This document shows, piece after piece, positions 60,325-64,000 of a stretch of 64,000 nt of DNA. Positions within the stretch are counted from its first letter, which is position 1. The number at the start of each line of letters is the position of its first letter. A program made the position numbers and the translations under genes. Origin of the DNA: Gilvimarinus polysaccharolyticus (lineage in GTDB: Bacteria; Pseudomonadota; Gammaproteobacteria; Pseudomonadales; Cellvibrionaceae); contig NZ_LFIJ01000002.1 in NCBI RefSeq assembly GCF_001187555.1, positions 1,518,744 to 1,582,743 on the forward strand. The letters run 5' to 3'. The notes beneath the pieces are model-generated. The model saw only the letters and a program-made list of their open reading frames with translations. It ran no database searches and was not told the origin of the DNA.

Positions 60325-62928
60325 ATGTCAGCAAAGTTATTTGCGGCTTACCGCTATATTATTACCCAACGTCCATGGCTCACAATCGTCGCGTTGGTGG
60401 CCTTAACCGTCTTTGCCGCACTGGGATTACCTAATTTTAAGCTCGATGCTTCGGCCGACTCGCTCACACTCGAGAGCGATAACTCGCTAGATTACCTGCG
60501 TGAAATTAATAAACGCTACCAAAGCGGAGACTTTTTGGTGGTGACCTATACCCCCAAAGCTCCTATGCTCTCGGATCAATCTTTGCAGACACTAAGCGCA
60601 CTGAGAGACGAGCTGGCAGCGGTTGATGGCGTGAGCAATATCAACTCGATTTTAGATGTGCCCTTGCTGTACAGCCCAGTGCGAACCTTGGCCGAGCAAA
60701 AAGAATCGACTCGCACCTTAATGACAGAGGGGGTTGACCGCGAGCAAGCGCGCCAAGAGTTTTTAACCAGCCCCATCTACCGCGATACGCTGCTGTCGCC
60801 CGACAGCTCGACCACCGCCATACAACTTAACTTAGCCGTTAACAATCACTACATCGAGCTGGTGCGCGAGCGCGATGCGCTGCGGGCAAAAATGCGCGAG
60901 CAAACCCTAAGCGAAGCCGAAGCTGAGCGACTCGAAAAAGTAAGCGCCGAGTTCTTAGCCTACCGCACCGATCTATCGGCACGAGATCATCAGCGCGTCG
61001 AGCAGATACGCACCATTCTGGCCGGCTACGAAGACCGAGCCGAGGTGTTTTTGGGCGGCGTTAGTATGATTACCACCGATATGATCGAGTTTATCCGCAG
61101 CGATCTTGTCGTGTTTGGCAGCGCCATCGTGGTGTTTGTGATTTTGATGTTGGCGTTAATTTTTAGGCAGTTACGCTTTATTATCCTGCCGCTGTCAATT
61201 TGCTTAATGGCTGTGGTCATTATGCTGGGCTTACTAAGTTGGGTAGATTGGCGATTAACCGTTATCTCATCCAACTTTGTGGCCTTGCTATTGATTATGA
61301 CCTTGGCCATTACCATTCACTTGGTGGTGCGTTATCGCGAGCTGCATGCCCACAACCCCGAGTGGCCACAAGAGCAGCTGGTACTGACTACCGCTCGGCA
61401 AATGGCTAAACCCTGCCTGTATACCGCACTAACCACTATTGTGGCTTTTGTATCGTTAGTGGTAAGTGATATTCGGCCAGTGATCGACTTTGGTTGGATG
61501 ATGACCATGGGCCTTAGTTTGGCTTTGATGTTGGCTTTTGTACTGCTGCCAGCGGGCCTTATGTTATTGCCCAAAGGCGAGCCGCGCGATGCCGGTGACA
61601 AAACCGCCGCCACCACCATGATCTTTTCTCGTATGGCCGAGCATCACGGCGGCCTAGTCATTGCCATTGCGTTATGCGCTGCGCTGGTCAGTGGCTATGG
61701 CATTTCGTTGTTAAAAGTCGAAAACCGTTTTATTGATTACTTCCACTCCGATACCGAAATTTATCAAGGCATGTCTGTTATCGACCGCGAGCTGGGCGGC
61801 ACCGTTAGCCTAGATATTATTCTTGATGCGCCGGTAGCCGCGGCACCTGCCGCGCACACTAAAACCAGCGCCGAGCCAGCCGCCGATGACCCTTTTGGCG
61901 AGGGCGACCCGTTTGCCGAAGCCGATGCATTTTCGGACGCGGCAGAAGAATCGTTTGGTGATGACCCGTTTGGCGAGGCAGACCCTTTTGCAGAAGATGA
62001 TTCCTCTACCCAGTCGGCTCAAGCAAACGGCGAAAGCCAGTGGTTTAACACCGTATCACTCGATTCGATTGATCAGTTGCATCGCTACCTAGAATCGCTG
62101 CCCGAAGTCGGAAAAGTACAATCGCTCGCGACCATGTATGAAGTGGCGCAAGATATTAACGGCGGCCGGCTGAACAACTTTGAACTTGGGGTAATGCGCA
62201 ACATGTTGTCGGACGATATACGCAATTTTTTGGTTGCTCCGTATATCTCCGATGCCAATCAGCAAACACGCATTACGCTGCGAGTAAAAGAAACCAGCGA
62301 AGATTTAAGACGGGTCGAGCTGGTCGAAAAAATCCGCCGTTATGCGGTGGATGAAGTAGGCTTCGCCCCCGATCAAGTGCAATTTACCGGCATGCTGGTG
62401 TTATACAACAACATGCTGCAAAGCTTGTTTCGCTCGCAAATTGTCACCTTAGGTGCGGTGTTCTTAGGCATTATGCTGATGTTCTTAGTGCTGTTTCGCT
62501 CTTTAACCGTCGCCATTATTTCGCTGCTGCCTAACCTATTGGCCGCGGGCGTGGTGTTGGGTGGTATGGGGCTGGCCGGTGTGCCGCTCGATATGATGAC
62601 AATTACCATCGCCGCCATTACCGTTGGGGTAGGGGTCGACCACGCGATCCACTACCAATATCGCTTCCGTGATGAGCTAGCGCGCTGCGGTAATTACATC
62701 GAGGCCATGCACCGCTCGCACGCCTCCATTGGCCGCGCGATGTACTACACCGCTGTGATTATTATTGTTGGCTTTTCGATCCTGGCGTTCTCGAACTTTA
62801 TTCCGTCAATCTACTTTGGCTTGCTAACCGCGCTGGCCATGTTTGCCGCGATCCTTGGATCATTAACGTTGCTGCCCAAGCTTATTTTGGTGACTAAACC
62901 GTTTGGGCCAGAGGCTGAGGGCCGGTAG
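60325..62928 (+). CDS. MMPL/RND family transporter
   Basis: 867 residues from the ATG at 60325 (MSAKLFAAYRYIITQRPW); an in-frame start at 60241 adds 28 non-homologous residues. Twelve membrane helices lie in two halves, each with a large periplasmic loop; sterol-sensing/MMPL-like segments include LLLIMTLAITIHLVVRYRE and MTITIAAITVGVGVDHAIHY (GD/VD pair for proton relay). The second loop contains an acidic repeat of DPFGE/DPFAE units (about 520-560). COG1033 members are hopanoid or lipid carriers in some bacteria; the cargo here is unknown. Confidence 0.88.
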   Translation: MSAKLFAAYRYIITQRPWLTIVALVALTVFAALGLPNFKLDASADSLTLESDNSLDYLREINKRYQSGDFLVVTYTPKAPMLSDQSLQTLSALRDELAAVDGVSNINSILDVPLLYSPVRTLAEQKESTRTLMTEGVDREQARQEFLTSPIYRDTLLSPDSSTTAIQLNLAVNNHYIELVRERDALRAKMREQTLSEAEAERLEKVSAEFLAYRTDLSARDHQRVEQIRTILAGYEDRAEVFLGGVSMITTDMIEFIRSDLVVFGSAIVVFVILMLALIFRQLRFIILPLSICLMAVVIMLGLLSWVDWRLTVISSNFVALLLIMTLAITIHLVVRYRELHAHNPEWPQEQLVLTTARQMAKPCLYTALTTIVAFVSLVVSDIRPVIDFGWMMTMGLSLALMLAFVLLPAGLMLLPKGEPRDAGDKTAATTMIFSRMAEHHGGLVIAIALCAALVSGYGISLLKVENRFIDYFHSDTEIYQGMSVIDRELGGTVSLDIILDAPVAAAPAAHTKTSAEPAADDPFGEGDPFAEADAFSDAAEESFGDDPFGEADPFAEDDSSTQSAQANGESQWFNTVSLDSIDQLHRYLESLPEVGKVQSLATMYEVAQDINGGRLNNFELGVMRNMLSDDIRNFLVAPYISDANQQTRITLRVKETSEDLRRVELVEKIRRYAVDEVGFAPDQVQFTGMLVLYNNMLQSLFRSQIVTLGAVFLGIMLMFLVLFRSLTVAIISLLPNLLAAGVVLGGMGLAGVPLDMMTITIAAITVGVGVDHAIHYQYRFRDELARCGNYIEAMHRSHASIGRAMYYTAVIIIVGFSILAFSNFIPSIYFGLLTALAMFAAILGSLTLLPKLILVTKPFGPEAEGR

Positions 62929-62946
62929 TTGTATTACTGCCACTAG

Positions 62947-62968
62947 CACGGGCTTTAATATGCCCGTG
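62947..62968 (+). terminator. Hairpin after the MMPL gene
   Basis: CACGGGC (62947-62953) pairs with GCCCGTG (62962-62968). No T-run follows, so termination may be weak. Confidence 0.45.
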
Positions 62969-62982
62969 TCGCCGGGCGTGGC

Positions 62983-63020
62983 GAGTTAGTTTTCTTTGTT
63001 TGGGTAAAGCAAACTAACTC
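62983..63020. repeat. Inverted repeat GAGTTAGTTT/AAACTAACTC
   Basis: 10-bp perfect arms at 62983-62992 and 63011-63020, extended outward by GGC/GCC across one bulge; loop 18 bases. Confidence 0.85.
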
Positions 63021-63451
63021 CGCCGCTCCTGCGCTTTCATGCACTCACTGCATTAATGAATTCTTTCGCGTCAAAGTCCACCTCGGTATTTCAGCCCTAG
63101 GCAACTGCTCCGGCGTTGTTCTATTCAGTTACATCCCTGTAGCGATACGGGTTCCCTTGCGTCTTGTCGGTAAGCACAACTTGCCGGCGTTCGGCTACGC
63201 GCAAAGCTGTGCTTTGCAAGCGCTAAGCCTTTGCCCGCCTGCAGGAGAACTAAAAGTAGCGCTTCATAGTCGGTTGTGAATCTGAGCGCCTGCATCGAGA
63301 AATTGATGTGTTATCCATTACTCAGGGGAAACCCTTGAATAAAGTGGGCTAATAATATTGGCGAGATAATATATTTCTAAACAATTCAATGGGTTGAGCG
63401 GAGCTTGCGCGGCGGGATAAAAAAGATTAGATTAAACCCTCAATTAAATTT

Positions 63452-63575
63452 AGTCGCACTTTCCCCAGACAAGGAACTGTCAACATATGTCTAATTCCTT
63501 TTTGTTTTCAACGCCTTCCATGTCTATCCTCATCCAATCTCTACCGGGGATAGGGTGCCGGGACAAAGTGCGACT
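63452..63575. repeat. REP/MITE-like element with AGTCGCACTTT ends
   Basis: AGTCGCACTTT (63452-63462) and its exact inverse AAAGTGCGACT (63565-63575) bound 124 bp, which internally contain AAGGAA and TTCCTT. This layout resembles REPIN-type non-autonomous elements mobilised by RAYT transposases, none of which is in the window. Confidence 0.6.
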
Positions 63576-63738
63576 GAGTCGCATGAATTAGCTGTTATTT
63601 GCCAGATAAAACGCGGTTGGTAAACTAAGCTTAGCACAAGATTTTAATAGTGCTGTATATAAAAACAGCATAAGTGTGCTAATCAACATTAGGAAAAAAT
63701 ATTGGAAATTGAATTGACAGCCTATTACTCTGTTTTAG

Positions 63739-63811
63739 ACCTTAAGACTAAGTGCCTGCCGCTGTGCAAGTCCGTGGTTTGCATCAGAGGACAGGCACTT
63801 AGTCTTAAGGT
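63739..63811. repeat. REP-like palindrome with 20-bp perfect arms
   Basis: The left arm 63739-63758 is the exact inverse complement of CAGGCACTTAGTCTTAAGGT (63792-63811). Inside lies a second stem TGCAA/TTGCA (63765-63769, 63779-63783). Confidence 0.8.
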
Positions 63812-63920
63812 AAAGAAAGAGTCATCAATACTCCTTTCATTCCGCGTTTTCTCCAGTTCCGTTCACGGATTAATGCAGCTTCTTCGTGACCTCAGAAGCG
63901 CTTTATTTTCCGTGCCCGCA

Positions 63921-64000
63921 AATAACAAGGCCAAGCATTGCGACAACTTTTTCGTTACGGCTTCGCCTTCACAAAAAAGCTGCGCATGTTGGCAGCGTTA
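63921..64000. mobile_element. Candidate integron attC site (cut by window end)
   Basis: An 80-nt imperfect palindrome: TAAC (63923-63926) with GTTA (63997-64000), GCCAA with TTGGC, CAT with ATG, GCG with CGC, then T-rich/A-rich arms and GGC-TTC-GCC at the centre, with unpaired bases on one side. TAACAA at one end and GCGTTA at the other are typical attC core ends, although the 5' core is not a strict RYYYAAC. No integrase gene is in the window. Confidence 0.5.

Larger units (their letters stand above)
62929..64000. other. Gene-free, repeat-rich tail
   Basis: No open frame of coding character on either strand over 1.07 kb. The stretch carries several long inverted repeats, described separately, and ends in an attC-like palindrome. 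It looks like a landing zone for small mobile elements. Confidence 0.65.

Noticed and set aside
1..64000. CRISPR arrays, rRNA operons, prophage or insertion sequences with transposase
   Set aside because: I found no regularly spaced repeats, no rRNA sequence and no transposase, integrase or phage structural gene in the window.

Overview
The window reads as a chromosomal segment of a marine-type gammaproteobacterium, probably in or near the Cellvibrionaceae. This rests on a full MSHA type IV pilus cluster together with gene orders shared with Pseudomonas (alaA/msrB, tRNA Glu-Gly, a PA2817-like gene, ABC pair, queF; and dksA, gluQ, cbrX, cbrA, cbrB, pcnB, folK, panB). Base composition looks near 50% GC. 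The genus is an inference; no rRNA is present.

Layout: 1-15370 is one long + strand MSHA pilus operon, from the 3' end of mshJ through mshKLMNEGF and then, behind its own promoter and a structured leader, a single major pilin, mshCDOP and a very large mshQ carrying LamG-like and PA14-like domains. 15442-28949 is housekeeping and small conserved genes (VIT/CCC1 transporter, GcvR-like ACT protein, YheU, alpha/beta hydrolase, rlmM, tusA, epmC, xni, pdxB, NAD-kinase-like protein, methyltransferase, alaA, msrB). 29180-29529 holds two identical tRNA-Glu/tRNA-Gly pairs. 29763-35003 has a PA2817-like gene, an ABC exporter, queF, a MASE2-type adenylate cyclase and a nitroreductase. 35118-35835 has tRNA-Ser with a damaged partial duplicate beside it, and tRNA-Arg.

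36407-47620 holds a membrane protein, the panB/dNK/folK/pcnB cluster and the CbrA-CbrB two-component system. The 890 bp between cbrB and pcnB contains the most striking element. On the - strand, a near-consensus sigma-54 promoter with upstream GTAACA/TGTTAC repeats drives an A-rich transcript of about 390 nt. It is packed with AAnAAnAA (CA) motifs and ends at a perfect hairpin. Position, promoter class, length and motif content match CrcZ, the RNA that sequesters Hfq/Crc in Pseudomonas carbon catabolite repression.

47694-62928 carries dksA, sfsA, a Rieske protein, a DegS/AlgW-type protease, htpX, a double cNMP-binding protein, a TfoX C-terminal-domain protein, an M15 peptidase, an MFS carrier, a HAD phosphatase, cysE, ppa, a double FHA protein and a large MMPL/RND transporter. 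Between htpX and the cNMP-binding gene lies a second unannotated RNA: a 19-bp perfect Fur-box palindrome overlaps a strong promoter reading to an intrinsic terminator about 150 nt away. This is the architecture of an iron-repressed sRNA (RyhB/PrrF analogue), and it has two CUCCU anti-Shine-Dalgarno stretches.

The last 1.07 kb (62929-64000) has no gene. It contains three sets of inverted repeats of REP/MITE type and, at the edge, an imperfect palindrome that resembles an integron attC site.
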